From the NCBI RefSeq assembly GCF_900604485.1, contig NZ_UWOP01000001.1, positions 791,501-855,500 on the forward strand: a stretch of 64,000 nucleotides of DNA. The letters are read 5' to 3'. The position numbers and the translations under genes are program-made. The stretch is from Enterococcus mediterraneensis (GTDB taxonomy: Bacteria > Bacillota > Bacilli > Lactobacillales > Enterococcaceae). Shown here piece by piece: positions 1 to 8,502 of this stretch. Below the pieces are notes generated by a model, which saw only the letters and a program-made list of their open reading frames with translations, did no database searches and had not been told where the DNA came from. How positions within the stretch are numbered: position 1 is the stretch's first letter; each line of letters begins with the position of its first letter.

Positions 1-732
1 AATCAGTTTTAGGGGACTGAACTTGCAATAGATGCTGAGAAAAGCAATCCAGAGCGCTAAAAATAAAAATGTACTTAAACCATAGATAAAAAGATACTTC
101 ACTAAAGGCAAGATAATTTTTATCCCTAAGTTACTAATCGTCGATGAAATTAACGAAAAAATACCAATTGGCGCGAAGATCATTACATAGCTGATAACTT
201 GAATAATTATTTCATTGAAGTCTAAAATCACTTGAAATAATTGGGATTCTGGATGCGACTGCATAAACTTGTTCAGTGCCAACCCAAAGAATAGTGCAAA
301 AACAATAATTTGAATAATTGAACCACTCGTCAATGACTCAAAAATATTTTTTGGGAATAAATCAGTTATGGTTTCTGTTAAAGAGATTTCCTGCGTTTTT
401 ATTGCAGATTCTCCAATTCCAGAAATATCTATCCCTTTTCCCGGAGAAAATAATACTGCCATCAAAATTCCAAAACCAGCTGCTAATAAGGAAGAAACAC
501 CAAAGATTATGATAGTTCTCCCACCCAAACTAGTCAGTTCCCGTGGTTTGATACTTCCCATAGCCTGTATGATCTGTCCTAGTACCAGTATAGGAATCGC
601 CATCTGCATCAGCTTCAAAAAGATATCACCTAAAAGCTTTATCTGGTGGGAGATAGATGGAAAAAGCAAGCCGAAGCCAATACCAAGAATTACAGCAATG
701 AGAATCTTGGTTACCATTGAAAGTTTTTTCAT
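1..732 (-). CDS. Dicarboxylate/amino acid:cation symporter (DAACS family), C-terminus cut by window edge
   Basis: Sodium- or proton-coupled uptake carrier of the DAACS (GltP/DctA-like) family. I translated the minus strand by hand: 244 codons run open from position 732 to the window edge, so the C-terminal part is missing. The N-terminus is MKKLSMVTKILIAVILGIGF, a typical first membrane helix, and more helices follow (for example IIQIIVFALFFGLAL and IIQVISYVMIFAPIGIFSLI). The latter carries the APIGIF motif of the family. Two ATGs lie at 738 and 732; the GAGGA ribosome site fits the one at 732 better. It lies 19 bp after carbamate kinase and is probably last in, or beyond, that operon. The transported substrate cannot be told; a dicarboxylate or amino acid is likely from the family. 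Confidence 0.85.
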   Translation of the reverse strand, partial: MKKLSMVTKILIAVILGIGFGLLFPSISHQIKLLGDIFLKLMQMAIPILVLGQIIQAMGSIKPRELTSLGGRTIIIFGVSSLLAAGFGILMAVLFSPGKGIDISGIGESAIKTQEISLTETITDLFPKNIFESLTSGSIIQIIVFALFFGLALNKFMQSHPESQLFQVILDFNEIIIQVISYVMIFAPIGIFSLISSTISNLGIKIILPLVKYLFIYGLSTFLFLALWIAFLSIYCKFSPLKLI

Positions 733-751
733 TTTCATTTCCTCGCTAACT

Positions 752-1684
752 TCAGTAAGTAATTTGAGTACCCACACCTTCACTAACTTTTTCAAGATTC
801 TCAATTGAGGTGATGATTGCTTTCCTTTTTGAATCACCTTTTACAAATGCTACAGCAGCTTTTATTTTAGGCAACATACTTCCCGCTGCAAAGTGTCCTT
901 CCGCAATATATTTTTCTGCTTCAGCTACGGTAATTGTTGTTAATGCTTGTTGATCTTTTTTTCCGTAGTTAATGTAAATGTTATCAACTGCAGTTAGAAT
1001 GATCAAATTAGAAGCTTCAATATTTTCTGCAAGTACATATGCTGAAAAATCTTTATCATTTACTGCTTCTACACCGACTAATTTTTCATTTTCTTTGATC
1101 ACCGGTACACCGCCACCTCCAGCACAAATAGGCAATATGCCGCTTTGAACCATTTTTTGAATAGCTTCTTTTTCGATGATTTCTTTAGGCTGAGGTGATG
1201 CCACTACTTTTCGATATCCTCTACCAGCATCTTCTTTAAATATAGAATTGTCTTTTTGTTTTTCTTTGTTTGCTTCTTCTTGTGTATAAAAAGGACCAAT
1301 TGGTTTAGTCGGATCATTAAACGAAGAATCTTTTTTATCCACAAGAACTTGGGTTACGATTGAAACTACTGGTATGGGTAGATCCAATTGATGGAATTCA
1401 TTTGTTAAGGCATTTTGTAACCAATAACCGATACTTCCTTCTGTCATAGCAACACATGTATCTAGTTTCAGGGCTGGATTATTCACACTTTCCGCCTCTT
1501 TTTGTTGAATCAGCAAGTTACCAACTTGAGGTCCGTTTCCGTGACAAATTACTACTTGTTCTCCCCCCGCAACAAAAGCAGCAATTTTTTCTGCTGCTTT
1601 TGAGACAGTACGCTTTTGTGCTTCGTCTGTTGGATCATTTTCTAAAATGGCATTTCCGCCAAGTGCAATAACGTTTAAACTCAT
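752..1684 (-). CDS. arcC: Carbamate kinase
   Basis: Carbamate kinase transfers phosphate from carbamoyl phosphate to ADP, giving ATP, CO2 and ammonia in the cytoplasm. The protein is 310 residues, the family's normal length. It has the N-terminal ALGGNAIL nucleotide-binding motif, GNGPQVG near residue 50 and the glycine-rich CAGGGGVPV loop near residue 190. The usual arcA/arcB arginine deiminase genes are absent. It sits instead with an FdrA/DUF1116 fusion and a DUF2877 gene, as ybcF does in E. coli. The likely job here is therefore to harvest ATP from carbamoyl phosphate made by those proteins. It follows the MFS gene by 13 bp, so it is probably co-transcribed. The enzyme assignment is firm; the pathway is inferred. 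Confidence 0.95.
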   Translation of the reverse strand: MSLNVIALGGNAILENDPTDEAQKRTVSKAAEKIAAFVAGGEQVVICHGNGPQVGNLLIQQKEAESVNNPALKLDTCVAMTEGSIGYWLQNALTNEFHQLDLPIPVVSIVTQVLVDKKDSSFNDPTKPIGPFYTQEEANKEKQKDNSIFKEDAGRGYRKVVASPQPKEIIEKEAIQKMVQSGILPICAGGGGVPVIKENEKLVGVEAVNDKDFSAYVLAENIEASNLIILTAVDNIYINYGKKDQQALTTITVAEAEKYIAEGHFAAGSMLPKIKAAVAFVKGDSKRKAIITSIENLEKVSEGVGTQITY

Positions 1685-1697
1685 TTTTCAAACCCCT

Positions 1698-2948
1698 CTA
1701 TACTTTTTCCGGTTCTTTCACATCTTTCGCTACTACTGCAAATACTACCAATCCTATAACTAGTAATATACATGCTAAGTAAAAACCAACTTTCATCGAA
1801 CCTATTGAATCGGCCAAGAAACCAGTGATATATGGCGCTAAAATGGAACCAGACATCCCGATGAAATTATATGCGCTTAAAGTAGTAGAAAGTGAACCTG
1901 AAGGCGCATTTTTAGTAACGTAAGCCACGATGATAGGATCGATTGCAAGTTTTCCAGTTAATCCATAAAGTATCAATACCAAAATCAACAGCGTTCGATT
2001 TGTCACAAAAGCGATTGAAAAAACAGATATAATTGCTAACGGCATTAAAATATAAACCAATTTCTTCGTACTTCCGGATTTATCCGCGATTCGTGCAAAA
2101 ATCAATGCACCAGGAATCGAAGCCCAAGGAACTAAGGATGAAATAAAGCCAACACTTGTCCCAACAAATCCTCGTTCAGCAATCAGAAAAGATGGCAGCC
2201 ACGTGATAATTACAAAGTTTGCATAGATACTAGTGAAGCAAAGGATAAAGGCAGCTACTAGATTCTTGTTAGAGATGATTGATTTAAAAGAAACCTTATT
2301 TTCAGTCGGTTTTTTTTCTTCTGAAATTTTGTCATCTTCTGGACGAATTACATGTTCTTTGAGCATTGTATAAAAGAGAATTGCGACAATAATGGTTGGT
2401 ATCGCCATAATGAAGAAAGGTCTGCTCCAATGTTCTCCATTTTCCAAAACTAATTTACTGGATAACAGATACCCCCCTGAAGTACCAAACGCCATCCCAC
2501 TATTGATGATCGCTGTACCTAAAGTCAATTTATTTTTAGGAATAGATTCAGTCGACAACGCGTATTGCGGACCATAGTATGCTCCTTGACCGATTCCGGC
2601 GATTGCACGGATGATCAAAAACATTCCAAACGTCGTAGCAATCCCGCTAAAGTAAGTCATAACCGCCATGATTACAAATCCAATTGTAATTACAAGTTTT
2701 CTTCCTAACTTATCCCCTATGACACCAAACGGAACTTGTGCAATTGCATAAGTTAAAAAGAAAATACTGTTGGCTAATCCTAATTGTGTATTACTTAAGC
2801 CAAAGTTTTCACCAATAACACCCATGATTGGATTAAATATCGTACGTGTTGCGTACATCAAGATCCAACCAAGAAAGAACAGAACAACAACTTTAATCCA
2901 GTAATTGTTACTGACTTTCACAGCTTTACTCTGTTTCAAATTATCCAT
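1698..2948 (-). CDS. MFS transporter, probable substrate importer of the fdrA-arcC operon
   Basis: Major facilitator superfamily carrier of 416 residues with about twelve hydrophobic helices. The family loop signature between helices 2 and 3 is present as GVIGDKLGRK, residues 75-84. The central cytoplasmic loop is charged (near residue 200), and KDVKEPEKV ends the protein. The closest recognisable group is the anion:cation symporter-like MFS set, but the sequence alone does not name the substrate. The gene lies between DUF2877 (12-bp overlap at its start) and carbamate kinase (13 bp downstream). It is therefore likely to import the compound this operon breaks down. Good candidates by pathway logic are oxalurate, allantoate or another ureido acid, but this is inference. 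Confidence 0.85.
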   Translation of the reverse strand: MDNLKQSKAVKVSNNYWIKVVVLFFLGWILMYATRTIFNPIMGVIGENFGLSNTQLGLANSIFFLTYAIAQVPFGVIGDKLGRKLVITIGFVIMAVMTYFSGIATTFGMFLIIRAIAGIGQGAYYGPQYALSTESIPKNKLTLGTAIINSGMAFGTSGGYLLSSKLVLENGEHWSRPFFIMAIPTIIVAILFYTMLKEHVIRPEDDKISEEKKPTENKVSFKSIISNKNLVAAFILCFTSIYANFVIITWLPSFLIAERGFVGTSVGFISSLVPWASIPGALIFARIADKSGSTKKLVYILMPLAIISVFSIAFVTNRTLLILVLILYGLTGKLAIDPIIVAYVTKNAPSGSLSTTLSAYNFIGMSGSILAPYITGFLADSIGSMKVGFYLACILLVIGLVVFAVVAKDVKEPEKV

Positions 2949-3811
2949 TTTTCCTTCTCCTTGTCCTTTTTATTTAAAATCGCCTGAATTCCTAATAAAA
3001 AACCAAAGCTTAAATCTTTTCCGGAAGTATGTCCGATTTTCATCAATCGTCTCAAATCAACATTTATCGTTTCTAGTTTCGATGAATTTTTTATATCAAG
3101 AAATAATTTGTAGAAAATGGAATTAACATAGCCTTCTCTGCTGGTTTCGATATATGCACGGCTTATATCAGTAGTAGCTGTCAAATGCTTGGTAAGAGCC
3201 GAGGATAATTCCTCAGCTCTGCTGTCACCAAACATTTTTAGCGTTGATAAATAGGCGACTATTAGATCATCTCCGCTTGGAGTCAAGCCTTTACCGCGTC
3301 CTATCAGAAAATTGAGCAATCCTTCCCAATCAATCGGGTCTAATGTGTCATCCGTCAAACTCTGGATTACTTCTTGCAGTTTTTCATCCATAGATAAGCC
3401 GATTTTTGAAACTAATTTTTCTGCTTCAAGAATCTTCTTGATTCCTTTTAATTGTTGTCTTTCGATTTTTATAGGTGTGACTTTTAAAGAGACAGTTTGC
3501 AAATCACAGGTAGTAAGAGTATGAATCCCTTGGAATCCGAAAAAAGTCAGTTGATTTTTTCGAATCTTCACTAAGCTGTCCTTTTGAATGATCGGAAAAA
3601 TTTGTTCAAATTCTGCTTCTGAAAGAAATATACCGAAACTTGAAAGATACTCATGATAATTTGCTATATTTATCAAGTGACCTTCCACTTGTATATTAAA
3701 CGAATGTTCAAAAATACTATGGACTTTGCCAATCTTGCCCCATTTATCTAAAGGTAACAGGTAATCACTTATTAACCCTTCAGTCAATATGAATACCCCA
3801 GTCTTCTGCAT
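2936..3811 (-). CDS. DUF2877 family protein (YlbF/AllH-like)
   Basis: Member of the DUF2877 family, the third partner found beside FdrA and DUF1116 proteins; in E. coli these three have been described as oxamate carbamoyltransferase subunits. About 291 residues from the ATG at 3811. The family core is seen at GRGKGLTPSGDDLIVAYLS, followed by a C-terminal stretch with GHTSGKDLSFGFLLGI. The start is uncertain: the ATG at 3811 overlaps the fused fdrA gene by 32 bp and has no good ribosome site. A TTG at 3787, with GGGG about 7 bp ahead and nested in the fdrA stop region, is an alternative. An open frame extends further upstream to 3865 but would give a non-family N-terminus. The tight overlap suggests translational coupling to the preceding gene. 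Confidence 0.8.
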   Translation of the reverse strand: MQKTGVFILTEGLISDYLLPLDKWGKIGKVHSIFEHSFNIQVEGHLINIANYHEYLSSFGIFLSEAEFEQIFPIIQKDSLVKIRKNQLTFFGFQGIHTLTTCDLQTVSLKVTPIKIERQQLKGIKKILEAEKLVSKIGLSMDEKLQEVIQSLTDDTLDPIDWEGLLNFLIGRGKGLTPSGDDLIVAYLSTLKMFGDSRAEELSSALTKHLTATTDISRAYIETSREGYVNSIFYKLFLDIKNSSKLETINVDLRRLMKIGHTSGKDLSFGFLLGIQAILNKKDKEKEKWII

Positions 3812-6788
3812 AAGCTTCAAGAGCTTTTTCAAAACAAGCCAACGGTGCCCGCACGGTTCCAGCACCTACTTGACCAACTCCGGCTTTTTTATTAGCAATA
3901 CCAGTGTTGATAAGAGGAGTCACTCCCGTTTCTACGACCTTTCGTATATCAATACCTAAACAAGTTCCTTTGAAGTCCCATGTTGGAATCGACCAGGTAG
4001 CATTGTGTCCTTCACAAATCGTGGCCATTTCGTTAGAAATATCTAATGCATCTTGGAAACCACCGGCGCCGACAAACCGCGTAACACCTGGAGCGGCTAC
4101 CATCGCCATAGCTCCTACTCCGATTGTTTCAGTAATGGCACTATCTCCAATATCGGGATTCCCATCTTCTTCTGTAAATCCTGTGAAATAAAGTCCTTTT
4201 GGAGTATTCACTGGAGCAGTAAACCATTCATCGCCTTTTTGAGCAATTCGTACACCAAAATCAACACCATTCCGAGTCATCGTCGTTACGATCGTTCCTT
4301 TAGTGTCTTTTCGTGCATAATCTACAATCGCTTTCCCTGTTGCCATCATAATATTTAAAAAGAACTGATCAGTGTCTGCTAAGAATTTAATAACTTCATA
4401 TTTTTTCTGATCGTCTATAGATAATTCAATTATTAACGGAGCGATTTCTTTTAAGAAGTTCAATGAAGCTGCGAAATTCCGTTGATGGAACTCATCGCCC
4501 ATCGTAATTGAACGAGCAATCAGAACACTTAAATTGATGCCATCTTCTGATTTTTTAAGTGCCGCAGCAATCGTTGGTCCCAGTACATCCCGCATCCATT
4601 TTAAACGAGTAATGACTTCTTCAGAATATGCACCGAAACGCAACACTTTTCCAATGCCTTCATTCATCGTACAGTATGCACGAGTTCCATCCAAACGATT
4701 TTCTACGACAACCACAGGCATGTTTCCAGAAGTGATACCGCCCATTGGACCAACGGCATGTACGTGATGACAAGGAATGAAACGCACTTCTCCTTCTTCC
4801 AACATTTTTTGTGCTTCTTGTTCTGATTCAGCCCAGCCTTCAAAAAGAGCTGCCCCGATACATGAGCCTTGCATAGGTCCGGTCATATCAGCATATTGAA
4901 TAGGAGGACCAGCATGCAGTAAAGTTTTTTTCCGTTCATTCAATTCAGGGATAACTGTCTTCGCAGGAACTACATCGATCAAGAATGGTTGTGCATTTTT
5001 AATTTTTTCTGTAACTTTATGGTTTTCTTGGTTGATTTCATCTTTATGCGCTTCTAAAGCGTCCAGAATTTTGATCATTCTTTTATTTCCGTTTGCTCGA
5101 GGTTTCCAGTTGAATTGTTCTGCTTTACCACCATATTTTTGAATAGATTCAGTAAAGCTTTGAACACCAACATTGATAATACGTGGTTTCGTATTTAGAA
5201 GTTCCATTACTTTATCACTGACTTCAGGGATTGAGACTTTCTTTCCTTTATAAGGAACTACTTTTTTGTCTTCTTCCTCTAAAGTAATTCCTTTCAGCAT
5301 CAATGCGAAGCGCACAGCTTTTGCATTACTTTCTTGGACGAAGACTCCATTTTCTTTTAATTCTGCTACAGTTTTTTCGTAATTTTGTGGATCTTTTGTT
5401 GTACCAACGACAGTCGCTACAAAGTAAAGAGTTCGCCCTTCTTCTTTTGCTTTAGCTTGCTCTTCTTTGATAGTAGGCAATAATGCCCCTGCCATATCTT
5501 CATGAGCTCCATAACCAAGCACGACATCAAAGAGAATGACTCCAGTCTTTGGATTGCTTGCATATTCTTGAATTTTTTTAATTCGAACTTCTGGATCGAT
5601 CATTGGATGCGGTTTTCCTTGTGTGTAGATATCATCGCCAAGATCAATCACATCATAACCATGTGATCTAAGAACATATCCTTCTTCTTTCACTAAACCA
5701 TCTAATTGTAGTGCTTCTGAAATCAACATTCCTGCTTCAGCCGCTAATGTTCCGCCAGAATAAAGACCTGTAACGACTTTATCTTCTGTCAATAATGGAA
5801 CATCAGGTTGTGTCATTTTTTGAGAATAGTTGGCTTGAATAGGGGTTTCATTTGCTAAGTCGACCGCAATTTTAGCGGTTTCTTCCAACGTATGTGCCAA
5901 ATAAACTTTTCCTTCATGAGCACTTGGTTTTTCTCCAAGAAAGATGGCAACAACCGGTTTAGTAATACTTTGCAGCAATTGAACGACTTCATCACGTACT
6001 TCTTTTGCAGGCGGCTTGGAAATAACACAAATCACATCTGTTGGTTCATGGTTTTCCAATGCAACGATAGCATCTTTGACTGTGACTGCACCTACCTTGT
6101 CACTTAAATCACGTCCACCAGTTCCAATAGCATGAACCACACCGCTTCCCAAACGGTCAATAATTGTGGTAACTTCTTGTATACCTGTGCCAGAAGCTCC
6201 TACGACCCCAATGTTTCCTGATGAAATCACATTTGTAAATGCAATAGGAATACTTGAAATAATCCCTGTTCCACAATCAGGTCCCATCATCAATAGACCT
6301 TTTTCATGGGCAAGTTTCTTCAAATGAACTTCATCTTCGATGGAAACATTGTCCGTAAAAGAAAACACATGCAATCCGTTTTTCAATGCTTTTTCCATTT
6401 CTGGTGCCCCATATTCACCAGGAATACTAAATAGTGCCACGTTAGCATCAGGTAGGTGATCCATTGCTTCTTCCCAAGAAGTTGCTGATTCTTCCTTATC
6501 GCCTTTATCTTTTGAAGAAAGATCATTTAAAAACTCGTGGACTACTGGCAGAACTACATCCATAATTTTGTCATCTTCACTATCAACAACAATCATCAAA
6601 TCATTGGGAGATGCTTCATTCGCTTCTTTTGTCAGCAAATGAGTATTATTGAGAATATCTTTGTTTGCATCAGTCCCCATCATGATTTGACTCATTTCAA
6701 CGCCATCAATTTCATTTATTTGATTTGTTAACAGCATTAAATTAATTGAGTCTTGATAGTTATTCTTCATAATTATTGTCTTTAACAT
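3780..6788 (-). CDS. fdrA: FdrA-DUF1116 (YlbE) fusion protein, putative oxamate carbamoyltransferase
   Basis: A 1002-residue protein that joins two proteins separate in E. coli. Residues 1 to about 512 match FdrA, a relative of succinyl-CoA synthetase alpha, with MGPDCGTG at about 168-175 and the nucleotide-type loop GASGTG at about 197-202. Residues from about 525 to 1002 match the DUF1116/YlbE family, with CHHVHAVGPMGGITSGNMP and GAGTVRAPLACFEKA. No frameshift or internal stop breaks it. The start at 6788 has AGGAGG six bases upstream. With DUF2877 and carbamate kinase downstream it likely converts a carbamoylated acid such as oxalurate plus phosphate to carbamoyl phosphate and oxamate. The families are clear; the reaction is by analogy, and no other allantoin-pathway gene is nearby. 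A cre-like site sits upstream. Confidence 0.9.
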   Translation of the reverse strand: MLKTIIMKNNYQDSINLMLLTNQINEIDGVEMSQIMMGTDANKDILNNTHLLTKEANEASPNDLMIVVDSEDDKIMDVVLPVVHEFLNDLSSKDKGDKEESATSWEEAMDHLPDANVALFSIPGEYGAPEMEKALKNGLHVFSFTDNVSIEDEVHLKKLAHEKGLLMMGPDCGTGIISSIPIAFTNVISSGNIGVVGASGTGIQEVTTIIDRLGSGVVHAIGTGGRDLSDKVGAVTVKDAIVALENHEPTDVICVISKPPAKEVRDEVVQLLQSITKPVVAIFLGEKPSAHEGKVYLAHTLEETAKIAVDLANETPIQANYSQKMTQPDVPLLTEDKVVTGLYSGGTLAAEAGMLISEALQLDGLVKEEGYVLRSHGYDVIDLGDDIYTQGKPHPMIDPEVRIKKIQEYASNPKTGVILFDVVLGYGAHEDMAGALLPTIKEEQAKAKEEGRTLYFVATVVGTTKDPQNYEKTVAELKENGVFVQESNAKAVRFALMLKGITLEEEDKKVVPYKGKKVSIPEVSDKVMELLNTKPRIINVGVQSFTESIQKYGGKAEQFNWKPRANGNKRMIKILDALEAHKDEINQENHKVTEKIKNAQPFLIDVVPAKTVIPELNERKKTLLHAGPPIQYADMTGPMQGSCIGAALFEGWAESEQEAQKMLEEGEVRFIPCHHVHAVGPMGGITSGNMPVVVVENRLDGTRAYCTMNEGIGKVLRFGAYSEEVITRLKWMRDVLGPTIAAALKKSEDGINLSVLIARSITMGDEFHQRNFAASLNFLKEIAPLIIELSIDDQKKYEVIKFLADTDQFFLNIMMATGKAIVDYARKDTKGTIVTTMTRNGVDFGVRIAQKGDEWFTAPVNTPKGLYFTGFTEEDGNPDIGDSAITETIGVGAMAMVAAPGVTRFVGAGGFQDALDISNEMATICEGHNATWSIPTWDFKGTCLGIDIRKVVETGVTPLINTGIANKKAGVGQVGAGTVRAPLACFEKALEAYAEDWGIHID

Positions 6789-6828
6789 AGTTATCCTCCT
6801 TTACTTACACTATTATTGTATTTGTTAT

Positions 6829-6842
6829 TGTTTTCGTTTACA
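6829..6842. promoter_or_regulatory. Candidate CcpA cre site between fdrA and the pucR-type gene
   Basis: On the minus strand the 14-mer reads TGTAAACGAAAACA, which matches the consensus TGWAANCGNTNWCA at every position but one. It lies about 40 bp ahead of the fdrA start, upstream of a TACAAT hexamer, in the only divergent promoter space of this module. CcpA repression of the fdrA operon in sugar is inferred. Confidence 0.5.
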
Positions 6843-6903
6843 CTGAATTTAATTCTAAAAATAAAGCTATTTTTTATCTATTTGGGAAAAAAAGGAGAAT
6901 TCT

Positions 6904-8502
6904 ATGAAAATAAAAGATCTTTTAGAATTATCTATTTTCCGAGGAAGCAAAATACTAACCGGAAATATTGGAATGGAATATGAAGTGGAATCAGTTATGG
7001 TTTTGGAAGCAATCGACATCGAAAATTGGAGTAAGGAAAACCAACTGATTCTTACTTCCTTCTATGCATTTGAAAACTTAGATCAATCTGCTCTGACAGA
7101 ATTTTTCAAAAAAATGAAGGAAATGGGAATCAGCGGTCTGGTGGTAAAAGTAGAGCGGCTTATCAAACTCATCCCCCATTGGTTTATTAAATTAGCGGAA
7201 GATTACGAGATTCCACTGATCAAAGTAGAAAAAGACCTGACTTACGAAAAAATCATGTTGGCTATTTACGAACCGATTTTAGATTATCAATCCCACGTAC
7301 TGCACACTTATTACGACGTCCGTCAACGGTTTACAAAGATCGAGCGCAATCTAACTTCATTTGAACAAATCATGCATGAGTTTCAATCACTTATAAAAAA
7401 AGATTGTGAATTACAAATACCGAGTAAGAACCTTACTATTGCTTCAGGAAAACAGAGCATAGACTCTGTCGTCGTCAAAACAGAAAATCTTAAAAAAAGA
7501 AGTTTTACTAAAAATAACTATGAACTCTTAACGTTATATTCTTACCAAACAGCAAAGGAATTTTTCGCTCTTAAAGTGAATATTATCAACAGATATGCGG
7601 ATGACTGCATATTATATGTCTATCAAGATGATTCTTTTCCCAAAGAAACAGATCTGATGATCATCGAGAATGCGGTAGATGTAATACAAGAAAAATTACA
7701 GTTAGAATATCTGATACAAAAAGATCGTTTTGCTCGTTTAAATAATTTAGCGGAAGCAATTTTGCAGGATCCTCCAAGAAATGTAGACGAGCTGAATGGG
7801 TTATTAGAAGAAGCTTGCTTAAATGATTTTCCTTACTATCAGGGGATCGCTTTTTCAACGCAAACTCTTAATAGCCGTTTATTAAAAAAAGAAATTCTTT
7901 ATACTTTGCGGAGTTTACAAGAAAAAACAATTTTTTTCGAACATCACAATTACTTGATTGTTTTGTACAATCTGCCTGATAAAAAAGCGACATTAGACAC
8001 AGATAGGTTAAAAAGAACTTTTCAATCTGTCCTATCAGAGTATCAGCCTTTGACCTTTGCTATTAGTACCGTGAAAGAAAAAACAGAACTAAAAGAAATT
8101 CTGTTGGAATGCCTAGATATCATTCGTTTTAATCAAGAATACTATCTTGACTGTATCGTTGAATATTCTCAATTAGGGCTTTTTCGTTACTTTTTGCGGG
8201 AACATGATATAAAAAATCTAGAAAAATTGATTCCTGATAATTTAGTAGAATTATCAGAACAAAATTATGATTTATTTAAAACATTGGTTACCTTTTTTCA
8301 AAATAATCGTAACTATAAAAAAACTGCAGAGATACTCTTTCTCCATTCAAAAACGGTTCGTTATCGTATGAATAAAATCGAAGATATCTTATCATTGGAT
8401 TTGACAAATCCAATACAAGTGTTAAATTATGAAACTGGAACTTATCTATTAGATTTAAAGAAAAGGAGTGCGACAAATGAGCACCGAAGAAAGATTAACT
8501 AA
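6904..8502 (+). CDS. PucR-family transcriptional regulator
   Basis: Transcription factor of the PucR/CdaR type, 532 residues. The N-terminus (MKIKDLLELSIFRGSKILTG to about residue 120) is the PucR sensing domain known from purine-catabolism regulators. A GGDEF-like middle region follows. The C-terminal helix-turn-helix is seen at about 470-500 (TAEILFLHSKTVRYRMNKIE), followed by TGTYLLDLK. Ribosome site AAAGGAG precedes the ATG. It is divergent from the fdrA operon with 115 bp between them, so it is the obvious candidate regulator of that operon, probably as an activator responding to a pathway intermediate. In B. subtilis PucR responds to allantoin-related compounds; the ligand here is unknown. 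The esterase gene overlaps its 3' end. Confidence 0.9.
   Translation: MKIKDLLELSIFRGSKILTGNIGMEYEVESVMVLEAIDIENWSKENQLILTSFYAFENLDQSALTEFFKKMKEMGISGLVVKVERLIKLIPHWFIKLAEDYEIPLIKVEKDLTYEKIMLAIYEPILDYQSHVLHTYYDVRQRFTKIERNLTSFEQIMHEFQSLIKKDCELQIPSKNLTIASGKQSIDSVVVKTENLKKRSFTKNNYELLTLYSYQTAKEFFALKVNIINRYADDCILYVYQDDSFPKETDLMIIENAVDVIQEKLQLEYLIQKDRFARLNNLAEAILQDPPRNVDELNGLLEEACLNDFPYYQGIAFSTQTLNSRLLKKEILYTLRSLQEKTIFFEHHNYLIVLYNLPDKKATLDTDRLKRTFQSVLSEYQPLTFAISTVKEKTELKEILLECLDIIRFNQEYYLDCIVEYSQLGLFRYFLREHDIKNLEKLIPDNLVELSEQNYDLFKTLVTFFQNNRNYKKTAEILFLHSKTVRYRMNKIEDILSLDLTNPIQVLNYETGTYLLDLKKRSATNEHRRKIN

Noticed and set aside
368-808. 146-codon plus-strand frame over the symporter and arcC end
   Set aside because: It is antisense to a clear DAACS transporter with good ribosome site and helices.
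752-1684. Arginine deiminase operon member
   Set aside because: Carbamate kinase is present but arcA, arcB and an arginine/ornithine antiporter are not; the neighbours point to the FdrA module.
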